Source of the DNA: CAYJMQ01 sp964371555
GTDB lineage: Bacteria; Bdellovibrionota; JACOXK01; 2-02-FULL-40-11
NCBI GenBank assembly: GCA_964371555.1
Contig: CAYJMQ010000016.1
Span: 1 to 36,976, forward strand
Length of the DNA: 36,976 bases
Reading direction: 5' to 3'
Positions within the stretch are counted from its first letter, which is position 1; each line of letters starts with the position of its first letter. The notes under the pieces are model-generated. The model was given only the letters and a program-made list of their open reading frames with translations. It ran no database searches and had not been told where the DNA came from. A program made the position numbers and the translations under genes. Positions 16,947 to 25,931 of this stretch are shown one piece after another.

Positions 16947-18436
16947 AAAAGCGCGCGCTCAATAACCTCATAAATGAGGGGGAAGATGCTTTTTAGTTTT
17001 TCGATGTCATGGGAGAAGATACGATCTTTATCGATCGGCTCGACATGTTTTCTAACCGTCGTCATGACCTTTTCAAGAAGGGGGGATGTCTTCAAAGGGC
17101 GCAGATATTCTATCCCCTGACTGGCTGCCAAAAATTCAATCGCCAGAACCGACTCGGCATTTTTTAATATTTCTTTTGCTTTTAAAGCGGCATGGGGACC
17201 CATGCTGACATGATCCTCTTTGTGACAACAGGTTGGAATGGTGTCAACGCTCGATGGATGGGCAAGGACTTTGTTTTCGGAAGCAAGGGCCGCAGCTGTG
17301 TAATGGGGGCCCATGAGCCCTGAGTTGATCCCTTCGCGCGGCGCAAGAAATGCGGTATGGCCGCTAAATTTGGGATCGAGAAGCTTTTCTATCCTTCGCT
17401 CTGAAATGTTGACAATAGTTGTTGCTGCGATGGAGAGAAAATCCATTGCCTGCGACAGATATTGTCCATGAAAATTGCCGCCATGCACCCACTTTTTTTT
17501 ACCCGCAAAAAAAAGTGGATTGTCCGTCACAGAATTGAGCTCAGTTTCGATGATTTTCCGCGCGAATGCCAAAGCGTCGCGGCTGCTTCCATGAACCTGC
17601 GGAATGCAGCGAAACGAATAGGGATCCTGAACCCTGTCACAGTTCTTGTGATGTTTCTGAATGCCGCTATTTTCAAACATTTTCCAAATATACCCGGCAA
17701 CTTTATTTTGTCCGCGATGAGGGCCAATATTTTGAACATCCCCAAAAAACGCAACCCTTCACCCCTCAATCGACTCTAAACTCAGGGCTGATGCAACATC
17801 AAACAGCCGGAATAAAGTTTCGGCTTTTAAGATGTTCATGGCAGAAATTGCTTCCATCATCTGTGTTCCATTGATCAGCGCAAGTCCTTCTCTGCCAGTA
17901 AGTTCGATCGGCGTTGTTTTTGAAAGGGCAAGCGCTCTTCTCCCGCTCATGCGAGTCCCCTGATAAAAGGCTTCACCCTCTCCCACAAGAACGAGAGCAA
18001 GATGCGCGAGCGGGGCCAGATCTCCGCTGGCCCCCACCGATCCTTTGGAAGGGATCAGAGGGAGGACATTTTTGTTTAAGAGTTCAATCAGTTTTTTTAC
18101 GACAAGCGGACGAACGGCTGAATACCCGCGACTTAAGGCGTGGGCCCTTAAAAGCAGGATGGCCCGGACTTCGTGAGGTTCAAGGGGTTCGCCAACGCCT
18201 GAGCTATGGGAACGAATCAGGTTCAGTTGAAGGGACTTCATTTCTGTCGGCAAAATACGAACATCACAGAGAGCGCCAAATCCTGTGTTTACCCCATAAA
18301 TGATCTCATTCTTTTCCAATTTTTCTTCCAGAAATTGAAGACTACGCCTCATTTTAGACTGCTCGGCAGACGCAAGCGAGAGGGGGAGTTTATGGAATAC
18401 GACTTCTTCGAACTTTCCGAGTGTTAAATTTGTCAT
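16943..18436 (-). pseudogene. hutH: Histidine ammonia-lyase interrupted by one in-frame TGA
   Basis: This is a full-length histidase (497 codons) in one frame with a TGA at 17761-17759 (codon 226). Codons 1-225 hold the MIO-forming Ala136-Ser137-Gly138 (GSVGASGDLAPLAH) and YGVNTGFG. After the TGA the same frame continues without shift as VAFFGDVQNIGPHRGQ, then RVQDPYSFRCIPQVHGSS and onwards to the normal end. Neither half could fold as an active enzyme alone, although an ATG at 17680 could restart the second half. One base change (for example from GGA, CGA, AGA, TCA or TTA) explains the stop. A sequencing error, a recent nonsense mutation or readthrough are all possible. The frame also opens six bases earlier with TTG at 18442. 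Confidence 0.9.
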
Positions 18437-18438
18437 AA

Positions 18439-18840
18439 TCAATCGTTGAATCGCTCTTTAAGTTCTTTTGTCTGTTTGGTCGCCACATGTGTCATGCTTG
18501 TCAGATAATATGTGAACTCATTGAACGTTAGATTTGACGTTGGCCGCAACATTTTTAGAATAATTTCGTTATTTCGATTTATTCCGAACGCGGCACCGAG
18601 TGATTCTTCCACATTGTCGTTTAGTTCAAGAAGTTTGCGATAAAATGTTGAAATATTTGAATGGGGGAGTGTCATGATCTTGGATTGAAGAATCATAAAT
18701 CCTTTTACGACTATAATGTAAACATCCATGCCATTTTGTGAGAGGCGCCAGATATTCGGCGCTTTTTTGGCCGCTTCCGGATCGATCCCCACCTCTTTAA
18801 TGAAGGAGGTTATGAGTTCAATTTCATTCCCTTCAGCCAC
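18439..18840 (-). CDS. YbjN-like / CesT-fold small protein
   Basis: A 133-residue soluble acidic protein with no signal peptide or membrane segment. The pattern of alternating strands and the motif GAAFGINRNNEIILKMLRP, followed by a helix beginning with LTFNEF, resemble YbjN-domain and type III chaperone (CesT-like) folds, which bind other proteins. Function unknown. The start is GTG at 18840, supported by AGAGGA about 8 nt upstream and by overlap with the rpe stop. The alternative ATG options are inside the fold. Its end abuts or overlaps hutH. Confidence 0.65.
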   Translation of the reverse strand: MAEGNEIELITSFIKEVGIDPEAAKKAPNIWRLSQNGMDVYIIVVKGFMILQSKIMTLPHSNISTFYRKLLELNDNVEESLGAAFGINRNNEIILKMLRPTSNLTFNEFTYYLTSMTHVATKQTKELKERFND

Positions 18841-19501
18841 CCAGTTTTCCTCTCATTCCTTTCAGGGTCTGTTTGTAATCAGGGCTCTTAAAAATCGCTG
18901 AGCCGGCAACAAAAATGTTTGCGCCTGCTTTTGCAAGTTCAGCGATGTTACTTTCTTTGATCCCCCCATCCACCTCAATTTCAAAATTGAGCTTATGAAC
19001 TTTTCGATATTTTTCCAATTCTTTTATTTTTTCTGCTGTTCCTTCGATAAATTTTTGGCCCCCAAAGCCGGGATCGACACTCATGACAAGAACAAAATCG
19101 GGGAGATCTACATAGTCGTAAAGTTTTGAGATAGGGGTATTCGGTTTTAGGGCTATTCCTGCCCTGACCCCCAGTTTTTTAATCTCTTTTATAAGCCGCT
19201 GGGGGGCTGTTACTGCCTCGCAGTGGAAAGAAATCATATCGGCCCCCGCTTTAACAAAGGCCTGAATATATTTTTCAGGATGCTCAATCATGAGGTGAAT
19301 ATCCAAAGGGAGTTTCGTGCATTCATGAATGGCTTCTATAATGAACGGGCCGATAGTCAAGTTTGGCACAAAATGGCCATCCATGACATCGAGATGCAAT
19401 AGATCTGCGCCGGCAGCCTCGACATTCGAAATTTCATCCTTTAATTTTGTGAAATTTGCGGACAGAAGTGAAGGCGCAATTTTGAATTTGTTTTTAAACA
19501 T
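18833..19501 (-). CDS. rpe: Ribulose-phosphate 3-epimerase
   Basis: A 222-residue TIM-barrel enzyme that interconverts ribulose 5-phosphate and xylulose 5-phosphate. The family landmarks are APSLLSANF, HLDVMDGHFVPNLTIGP (metal-binding Asp and His), DIHLMIEHP, MSVDPGFGGQKF and EVDGGI. Length is normal. It overlaps fmt by 8 nt upstream and the YbjN-like gene by 8 nt downstream. Confidence 0.96.
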   Translation of the reverse strand: MFKNKFKIAPSLLSANFTKLKDEISNVEAAGADLLHLDVMDGHFVPNLTIGPFIIEAIHECTKLPLDIHLMIEHPEKYIQAFVKAGADMISFHCEAVTAPQRLIKEIKKLGVRAGIALKPNTPISKLYDYVDLPDFVLVMSVDPGFGGQKFIEGTAEKIKELEKYRKVHKLNFEIEVDGGIKESNIAELAKAGANIFVAGSAIFKSPDYKQTLKGMRGKLGG

Positions 19502-20462
19502 GAAAGCGAGATCCCGGTGTTATGGGGTATCCTTTTAAAAACTCCGATACAGGCATTCTTTTTTTATTGGGTTTCTGAACCTCTGTCAATAAAAGAACCC
19601 CTTGGGATGTTTCAACGGAAATCCCCTCATTCGAAACGGATTGAATTTTGCCAGGGATGCCCCCCGTTTCTTCCGTAAGAAGTTGTGCCGTAAGGAGTTT
19701 CGCATGATGAATTTTGAGAGGCTCTCCGTCATAAATAGTAAATGTCCCAGGCCAGGGATTTGCCCCTCTGATAAGATTAAATATAGATCGGGCGGGCTGT
19801 TGCCAGTCGATCATCCCCATCTCTTTTCTTAATTTAGGGGCAAACGTAGCCTCCTTTTCATTCTGGGGACGCGGCGAAATCTTATTTTTCTTAAGAAAAG
19901 AGATGGTTTGGGACAAGAGATCCCAGCCGATATTCGAGAGTTTTTTTTCAAGAGAAAAATAATCGTCCGAATCGTCAATATCAATTGCTTTTTGCATTAA
20001 AATATCGCCTGCATCCATCTTTTCTATAATGTATGCAGTGGTTATTCCTGTTTCTTTATCCCCATTCATGAGTGCCCACTGCATCGGCGCCGCTCCCCGG
20101 TATTTGGGAAGCAGAGAGGGGTGGACGTTAATAACTTTATATTTCGGAATGTCTAAAATTTTTTTCGGAAGGAAAAGACCATAGGCAACGACAACGATTA
20201 AATCTGGTGAAAGCGCTTCGATTTCACGAACCGCCGGTTCAGATTTCAATGATTCGGGCTGGAAACAGGGTATTTTTAATTTTTGGGCAATTTCTTTGAT
20301 GGGGGGGGGAGCTTTCTTTTGTCCCCTCCCCTTGGGTCGATCGGGTTGGGTAACTACGGCAATAACATTCTCCTTTTTTGCGATTCCCTCTAAAGAAGGA
20401 ATCGCAAAAGCCGGGGTACCCATAAAAATAATTCTCCACGGCTCAAGCTGATTTTTTGTCAT
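19494..20462 (-). CDS. fmt: Methionyl-tRNA formyltransferase
   Basis: A 322-residue enzyme that formylates Met-tRNAfMet. The N-terminal FMGTPAFAIPSLE, PDRPKGRGQK, the catalytic-core NVHPSLLPKYRGAAPMQWAL and the C-terminal RGANPWPGTF are diagnostic. A run of nine G on the plus strand (20301-20309) encodes Pro-Pro-Pro in the KKAPPPIKE loop and could be prone to slippage. It overlaps def by 4 nt, the classic def-fmt coupling. Confidence 0.96.
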   Translation of the reverse strand: MTKNQLEPWRIIFMGTPAFAIPSLEGIAKKENVIAVVTQPDRPKGRGQKKAPPPIKEIAQKLKIPCFQPESLKSEPAVREIEALSPDLIVVVAYGLFLPKKILDIPKYKVINVHPSLLPKYRGAAPMQWALMNGDKETGITTAYIIEKMDAGDILMQKAIDIDDSDDYFSLEKKLSNIGWDLLSQTISFLKKNKISPRPQNEKEATFAPKLRKEMGMIDWQQPARSIFNLIRGANPWPGTFTIYDGEPLKIHHAKLLTAQLLTEETGGIPGKIQSVSNEGISVETSQGVLLLTEVQKPNKKRMPVSEFLKGYPITPGSRFHV

Positions 20463-21016
20463 TCCAGCGCCCCAAGATCGGGGGGCTTGTCTTTTAAATT
20501 TTTATATTTTTTTAAAAGAAGTCCTCTTTTAAGGGGACTCAGGTGATCAATATAGAGCTTCCCATTTAAGTGATCTGTTTCATGCTGAAGGGCCACAGCC
20601 AGAAGTCCTTCCGCAGACAAGGTTTTTTCGGTTCCCCTGATATCCTGATAGCGTACTGTAACCTTGTTAAACCGCCTTACAATTTCCCGGACTCCAAAGA
20701 TGCTCAAACATCCTTCCTCGAAAGTAAAGGGCTCTTTTTTATCAATAATTTCGGGATTAATAAAAACCAAAAGTTCCTTTTTTTCTTTTTGTCTTCCTCC
20801 GGGCTTTTCTGCTTCTTTCCAGACCACATCGATCACTGCCATTCTAAGGGATAGTCCCACCTGGTTTGCGGCAAGTCCAACTCCAGGGGCATTGTACATG
20901 GTTTCTGCCATGTCCTGAACGAGTGCTTCAAGTTTTTTGTCGTGAAAATTCACAATAGGGGAAGTTTTTTTTCTTAAGACCGGCGAGGGATGAGGCACTA
21001 TTTTGAGTATGGCCAT
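20459..21016 (-). CDS. def: Peptide deformylase
   Basis: A 185-residue metallo-enzyme that removes the N-formyl group from new proteins. All three motifs are present: GVGLAANQ (residues 45-52), EEGCLS with metal ligand Cys103, and QHETDHLNG with His145, Glu146 and His149. Motif 2 continues IFGVRE rather than the commoner IPG, a feature seen in some deformylase subgroups. It overlaps the upstream lptG-like gene by 19 nt and fmt by 4 nt. Confidence 0.95.
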   Translation of the reverse strand: MAILKIVPHPSPVLRKKTSPIVNFHDKKLEALVQDMAETMYNAPGVGLAANQVGLSLRMAVIDVVWKEAEKPGGRQKEKKELLVFINPEIIDKKEPFTFEEGCLSIFGVREIVRRFNKVTVRYQDIRGTEKTLSAEGLLAVALQHETDHLNGKLYIDHLSPLKRGLLLKKYKNLKDKPPDLGALE

Positions 21017-22089
21017 AAAGGTTTTAACTTTTGTCGTCTATCAAGGAGATAAAAGCCAAGAATCGCAAAAAGCACATTGGTAATCCATGCGGCAATAATC
21101 GGGGGGAGCGCGCCACTATATCCAAACGATAGCCCGGCATTAAGACATATCCAATAAAAAAAAGCAATGCCAAGCGCGGTCGAACTGCTTAAAGCGATTC
21201 CCCCGGCCCGGGGATGTCTTGCTGAAAAAGGGATTCCTAAAAAAGCCATAATGAGACATGCAAACGCGTAAGAAATTTTGGCATGGAGATTGACCTGATG
21301 CCTTATCGTGTTAAAGCCGGCTTTTTTATGTTTTTCAATGTATTCAGAAAGATCGTGGAAACTGAGTGTTTCCAATGACGTTGTTTCTTTGAAATCTTCC
21401 GGTTTTTCCGTAATATATTCTGCTGTTTTCGTTTGAAAGGGATGAGAGATCGGAAAATCTTCCAAAAAAGTAATAGATATGCCGTCATGAATCGTCCACT
21501 GTGACTTCGCATAATAAGCTTTCTTCGCAATGATTTGTTCAACAAGCTTAAATTGATCGTCGAAAAGGTAAATGTGGACATTGGCGATTAGATTTTGATC
21601 GGGGTTGTAAGCGGCAATGTTATAGATAGTATTTTTGGAGCGATACCATATTTCCTGAGTCTTAAAAATCTGATATGCCAGGTCTCCCCGTACTTCCCGA
21701 TTAAAGATGTAACGAGCCTTTTCAAAAGTGGGGGGGACAATAAGATCGGCAACAAAAAAATTGCCTATTCCGATCAGCGCGGAAAGAATGAGGATGACCG
21801 TCGATATTCTTTGAAGGCTGATCCCAGAGGCATGCATGGCAATAAGCTCCGAGTTCTTTGAAAGGGTATTTAGAACAAACAGGCTGCCGATCATACAGGC
21901 AACCGGAATCATTTGTGAGACAATGTGCGGGAGCTGAAGAAGCGTGAATTGAATCAGGGGGATGGTCATCCCATCTTTGATGGAACGTTGAAGGAGATCG
22001 ACCAGGAAATAGAGCGATGCGAAAACAATGATAGAGGAGAGGAAGTATTTGATAAAGTCTTTGGAGATATAGCGGTCGATGATTTTCAT
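20998..22089 (-). CDS. lptG: LptF/LptG family permease (lipopolysaccharide export)
   Basis: A 363-residue inner-membrane protein. Three membrane segments in the first 110 residues, a periplasmic beta-rich domain and three segments at the end match the YjgP/YjgQ (LptF/LptG) family, which joins LptB to lift lipopolysaccharide out of the membrane. The motif HAKISYAFACLIMAFLGIPF is typical. LptF versus LptG cannot be decided with certainty. The frame opens with TTG at 22092, but the following ATG at 22089 is the better start. No ribosome binding site is seen, so it probably depends on coupling to priA, which ends 7 nt upstream. Confidence 0.85.
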   Translation of the reverse strand: MKIIDRYISKDFIKYFLSSIIVFASLYFLVDLLQRSIKDGMTIPLIQFTLLQLPHIVSQMIPVACMIGSLFVLNTLSKNSELIAMHASGISLQRISTVILILSALIGIGNFFVADLIVPPTFEKARYIFNREVRGDLAYQIFKTQEIWYRSKNTIYNIAAYNPDQNLIANVHIYLFDDQFKLVEQIIAKKAYYAKSQWTIHDGISITFLEDFPISHPFQTKTAEYITEKPEDFKETTSLETLSFHDLSEYIEKHKKAGFNTIRHQVNLHAKISYAFACLIMAFLGIPFSARHPRAGGIALSSSTALGIAFFYWICLNAGLSFGYSGALPPIIAAWITNVLFAILGFYLLDRRQKLKPLWPYSK

Positions 22090-22096
22090 CAACTGA

Positions 22097-24115
22097 TCAT
22101 AACAAATTCAGCGGATCAACGTCGATCTTAATTGTTGGCGATTGAAACAACTCTTTTTCATATTTTAGCAGGTTATCCATAAATAACTTAATCAAAGAAT
22201 GAGATGGGCTTTTTATTAACATATGAAACCGATATTTATTTTTTATCCTGGAAAGGGGCGCAGGGGCAGGGCCTAAGATTTCAAGGACCGAAAGCCCTTT
22301 TTGTGTGGCAGAGACTTTTTCGGAAATTGCTCTAAGCCACTTCAGTTTCTCAAAAGCTTTTTCAGCGCGAATATCTGAGCTTCTAAAACGAACAATTTTT
22401 GAAAAAGGGGGATAGTTTAGTTCCTTTCTAAAGGCCAATTCCTGCATATAAAAGCCTTCATAATCATGACCTTTGGCAAATTGCAGGCTATAGTGAGAGG
22501 GATTGTAGGTCTGAACAATAACAGATCCCTCTTTTTTACCACGGCCGGCGCGACCAGCCACCTGGGTCAGGAGCTGAAAGGTGCGCTCGGGGGCCCTAAA
22601 ATCGGGGATATTTAATGAAATATCGGCCAGAATAACCCCCACGAGGGTAACATTTGGAAAATCGTGTCCTTTGGCAACCATCTGGGTGCCAATCAAAATG
22701 TCTATTTTTCCATTTCCAAAATCTGAAAGAATTTTTAAGAGCGCCCCCCCTTTTTGTGTGGATGACCGGTCCAGGCGGGCGATCTTTGCGTCTGGAAAAT
22801 AGCGCTTTAACTCTTCTTCAACTTTTTCAGTTCCCAACCCCACAGGGAAAATTTTTTGTTCCTGGCATTGCTGGCACCTGTCGGGGACTGAGCGGCTAAA
22901 TGCGCAGTGATGACAGAGGAGTTTTTGGGTTTTTATGTAGACGGTCAATGAAATGGAGCAGTTTGGGCATTTCATGACGAAGCTGCAGACCTGACAAAGC
23001 AAAAAAGGGGCATATCCGCGGCGGTTTAGAAACAAAATTGCCTGTGAATGATTGTTTAGGGTTTCCGTAAGCGAATGAAGCAGCCGATTCGAAAAGACAA
23101 ATTCATCTCCGAACCTTCCCGGGTGCTTTTTGAGATCGATTATTTCTATGGCCGGCAGTGGCCTGTCATCAATACGCTTGGAAAGCGTGAGGAGTTTTAG
23201 TTTTTGTTTTTTGCAGTTGTCATAAGATTCGAGGGATGGAGTCGCAGAGCCTAAGATAACAACAGATCTTTCAAATTGACCCCGCACCAGCGCAACATCC
23301 CGCGCATGGTAGCGAAATCTCTCTTCTTGTTTAAATGAAGAATCGTGTTCTTCATCTACAACGATGACACCCAGATTTTCAAAGGGGGCAAAAACGGCGC
23401 TTCTTGCCCCAACGACTATGGAAACCTCTTTCTGTCTGATTTTAAGCCATTCCTGATAGCGCTCTTTTTTACTGAGTTTGCTATGAAGAACGGCAATTTG
23501 ATTTGGGAAGCGGTCTTCAAAGCGGCTGATCAGCTGGGGGGTGAGAGAAATTTCGGGAACAAGAACAATCGCCTCTTTATGACGACGCAATGCCGTCTTG
23601 ATGATGTTTAAGTAAACTTCCGTCTTGCCGCTTCCGGTAACACCGTAAAGCAGATAGGGGGCGAAAGTCGCTTCCTCAAGATCTTTTTCCAATCTGTTTA
23701 AAATCATCTGTTGTTCATCTGTAAGACGAACAGGGCGCTCTGTCGGAAGAGTCACAGAAGCGATTTTTTGTTTTTTTTGATCTGTTTCCGCTGTTCCCGA
23801 AACAGGAATAGCGCTCTTAATAATTTCTCCGAGAGGTGTCGCGTAATAGCCTGAAAGCCACTGAAAAAGCCGCAAGAGCTTTTCAGAAAGGGGGGGGCCT
23901 GCCACCCCTAAAATTTCTTTGCTGTTTGGAAAATGGAAATCTGAAAATGCGACAACAGTCGACAATATCTTTCGATTTCGAAATGGAACCCATACCCGTG
24001 TGCCGATATCAATGGCGGTTATTTCTGAAGGGGGAACACGGTAATTAAATGTCTGAAATAAAGGAAGGGGGACAGCAACTTCGATGTCCCGGCCCCCCAA
24101 ATCCTTTGTAGTCAT
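22097..24115 (-). CDS. priA: Primosomal protein N' (replication restart helicase)
   Basis: A 672-residue DEAH-type 3'-to-5' helicase that reloads the replisome at collapsed forks. It has the N-terminal DNA-binding domain, the Walker A GVTGSGKTE at residues 158-166, a DEEH box, a cluster of eight cysteines in four CxxC pairs for zinc (CQVC, CPNC, CHHC, CQQC), and the C-terminal helicase motifs GTQMVAKGHDFPNVTLVGV and AGRAGRG. Somewhat shorter than the E. coli protein. The ATG directly follows the stop of the upstream gene. Confidence 0.96.
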   Translation of the reverse strand: MTTKDLGGRDIEVAVPLPLFQTFNYRVPPSEITAIDIGTRVWVPFRNRKILSTVVAFSDFHFPNSKEILGVAGPPLSEKLLRLFQWLSGYYATPLGEIIKSAIPVSGTAETDQKKQKIASVTLPTERPVRLTDEQQMILNRLEKDLEEATFAPYLLYGVTGSGKTEVYLNIIKTALRRHKEAIVLVPEISLTPQLISRFEDRFPNQIAVLHSKLSKKERYQEWLKIRQKEVSIVVGARSAVFAPFENLGVIVVDEEHDSSFKQEERFRYHARDVALVRGQFERSVVILGSATPSLESYDNCKKQKLKLLTLSKRIDDRPLPAIEIIDLKKHPGRFGDEFVFSNRLLHSLTETLNNHSQAILFLNRRGYAPFLLCQVCSFVMKCPNCSISLTVYIKTQKLLCHHCAFSRSVPDRCQQCQEQKIFPVGLGTEKVEEELKRYFPDAKIARLDRSSTQKGGALLKILSDFGNGKIDILIGTQMVAKGHDFPNVTLVGVILADISLNIPDFRAPERTFQLLTQVAGRAGRGKKEGSVIVQTYNPSHYSLQFAKGHDYEGFYMQELAFRKELNYPPFSKIVRFRSSDIRAEKAFEKLKWLRAISEKVSATQKGLSVLEILGPAPAPLSRIKNKYRFHMLIKSPSHSLIKLFMDNLLKYEKELFQSPTIKIDVDPLNLL

Positions 24116-25060
24116 TTATCGATATTCTCGCACAAATTTATCGAGGACCTCTTTATGGATGGGATTATCAAATGCTTTTGTCTGTTGGCCGGCAATTATT
24201 TTGGAGGAGAAAAAATTGTCTGCATAGTTTGTGGAGACATCTATTTTTTCAAATAAAGATTCAAGTGAAATTCCTGGAATGCCGCTTTCCTGAACTTCAA
24301 TTTTTTGGGGGTATTTAAAAGTCAAACGGGAGGAAAAAGTTAATCCCCTATAATTTTTAAAAATGATCTCCCGCCCGTCATATTCAATTTTTTGAGGCAA
24401 AAAGAGATCTTTTTCAAAAAAGATCTTTTTTGAGGAATCGCCAAAAGGGGAGAGGAGCAAAATCAGATTTTTTTCCAGCTTTTCCGGCGCGGCCCGTTCA
24501 ATCTTTCCCAACCTTGTCAGTGAAACAGAGGCAGAGATCTTCCATTGAGCCGGTGCGGCCGCTTTTTCTTTTGTGTCCTTATTTTTTTCTTTGGGATTTT
24601 CTTCTTCAGGAGTTTCTTCTTGAGCTTTCTCGCGTTCAGCCTCAATCAATGCCGCGCTTGTCAGGGATTGTATCAGCGATTCCATATCGGTTGTGAAGAA
24701 GAGGGCAGGCCAAAAATGGAGGGGGACTTGCGATTCGAGCGATTCTATTTTTTTATTATAGATAATTTTGCGTTCTTTCCCTTTCCGAAGAAGTGTCAAT
24801 GGAACCCCGTTGCAAAGATAGTCAAATCGGACGGTTGCATTGTTTTTAAAATATATTGTCTCTCCGCATTGAAATGAAACAGGTGTGTAGAAACCCTCCA
24901 GGAAATCAATTTTATGAGCAACAGAAATTCTCTTTAGGTATTTCCTTGGGGAAACGTTATTTTCAAGAATGGTTTCGGCTGGCAGCAAAAAGGCAAAGGA
25001 TATTTGGGCCCCAATCATATAGACGAGGAAGATGACCAGCGCGAAAGCAAATTTATTCAT
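24116..25060 (-). CDS. Exported protein of unknown function (DUF3108-like possible)
   Basis: A 314-residue protein with a hydrophobic signal peptide at residues 3-23. Not recognised with confidence. The overall pattern (an exported, mostly beta-strand protein with a conserved start FLPAETI-like region, a paired WPALFF segment and a late RLTFKYPQKIE) is reminiscent of periplasmic DUF3108-type proteins, but this is a guess. A Glu/Lys/Pro-rich low-complexity linker occupies about residues 155-190. The frame extends 40 codons upstream into galU, but the ATG at 25060 is where a signal peptide begins. It overlaps galU by 8 nt and abuts priA. Confidence 0.6.
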   Translation of the reverse strand: MNKFAFALVIFLVYMIGAQISFAFLLPAETILENNVSPRKYLKRISVAHKIDFLEGFYTPVSFQCGETIYFKNNATVRFDYLCNGVPLTLLRKGKERKIIYNKKIESLESQVPLHFWPALFFTTDMESLIQSLTSAALIEAEREKAQEETPEEENPKEKNKDTKEKAAAPAQWKISASVSLTRLGKIERAAPEKLEKNLILLLSPFGDSSKKIFFEKDLFLPQKIEYDGREIIFKNYRGLTFSSRLTFKYPQKIEVQESGIPGISLESLFEKIDVSTNYADNFFSSKIIAGQQTKAFDNPIHKEVLDKFVREYR

Positions 25061-25919
25061 GAGGCAGCGACTGAAGCGTTTCCAAAAGCGCCTTCCTGAG
25101 CTCTTTGCGCCGGAGTCCGTAATAAAGGTTTGCCTGCAGGAATCCCAATTTGTCCCCAACATCGAATCGCTTTCCTTCATAGCAGTATCCTAAGATTTTT
25201 TCCGAGTTGAGCAAGCTTTTTAATCCATCGGTCAGCTGAATTTCCCCACCCACGCCGACTTTAGTTTTTTCAAGATGCTCAAAAATTTCAGGCTTCAAAA
25301 TATATCTTCCAATCACTGCCAATCGGGAAGGGGCCTCGGCAGGGGTCGGTTTTTCAATCAGGGATCTGATATCAAACAATCCTGGTTTCATGGGGGTGAC
25401 GCCCGCAATTCCATAAAGAGGGGTCTGATTTTGTGGAACTTCCATGAGCGCTACGATCGAAGCTTTCTCGCTGTTATAAATATCGATGAGTTGTTTCAAA
25501 CAGGGGACTTTTGCATCTACAAGGTCATCTCCAAGAAGAATCGCAAAAGGTTCATTCCCCACGACATCCCTGGCACATAGAATGGCATGTCCAAGTCCGA
25601 GAGGATATTTTTGTCTGACCGTCACAATGTTTACTTCCTGTGAAAGTCGCTGCATTTCTTTAAGCAGGGCATCCTGTTTTCGCTCTTTCAGGACGGTTTC
25701 GAGTTCAAGGTGTGTGTCAAAATGATCCTCAATCGCCGATTTGGCATGCGAATTGATAAAAATAATCTGTTTAATTCCACTGAGGAGCGCTTCTTCGACA
25801 ATATATTGAATGGAGGGCTTATCAACGATCGGGAGCATCTCTTTTGGAATCGTCTTTGTAACCGGCAAAAAACGCGTTCCGAGGCCCGCCACAGGGATAA
25901 GCGCTTTTCTGATTTTCAT
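25053..25919 (-). CDS. galU: UTP-glucose-1-phosphate uridylyltransferase
   Basis: A 288-residue nucleotidyltransferase making UDP-glucose for envelope polysaccharides. The N-terminal nucleotide loop AGLGTRFLPVTKTIPKEMLPI, the PLGLGHAI segment, the LLGDD metal site and GEIQLTDG are all GalU hallmarks. It starts 12 nt after the dksA stop with no clear ribosome binding site, so it is likely read from the dksA promoter. Confidence 0.95.
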   Translation of the reverse strand: MKIRKALIPVAGLGTRFLPVTKTIPKEMLPIVDKPSIQYIVEEALLSGIKQIIFINSHAKSAIEDHFDTHLELETVLKERKQDALLKEMQRLSQEVNIVTVRQKYPLGLGHAILCARDVVGNEPFAILLGDDLVDAKVPCLKQLIDIYNSEKASIVALMEVPQNQTPLYGIAGVTPMKPGLFDIRSLIEKPTPAEAPSRLAVIGRYILKPEIFEHLEKTKVGVGGEIQLTDGLKSLLNSEKILGYCYEGKRFDVGDKLGFLQANLYYGLRRKELRKALLETLQSLPHE

Positions 25920-25931
25920 AATCTTGATACC

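Noticed and set aside
17759..17761. TGA in hutH as selenocysteine or as part of a changed genetic code
   Set aside because: TGA ends several genes normally in this window, no other conserved gene has an internal TGA, the position is not a redox or metal site, and no clear hairpin follows at the expected place.
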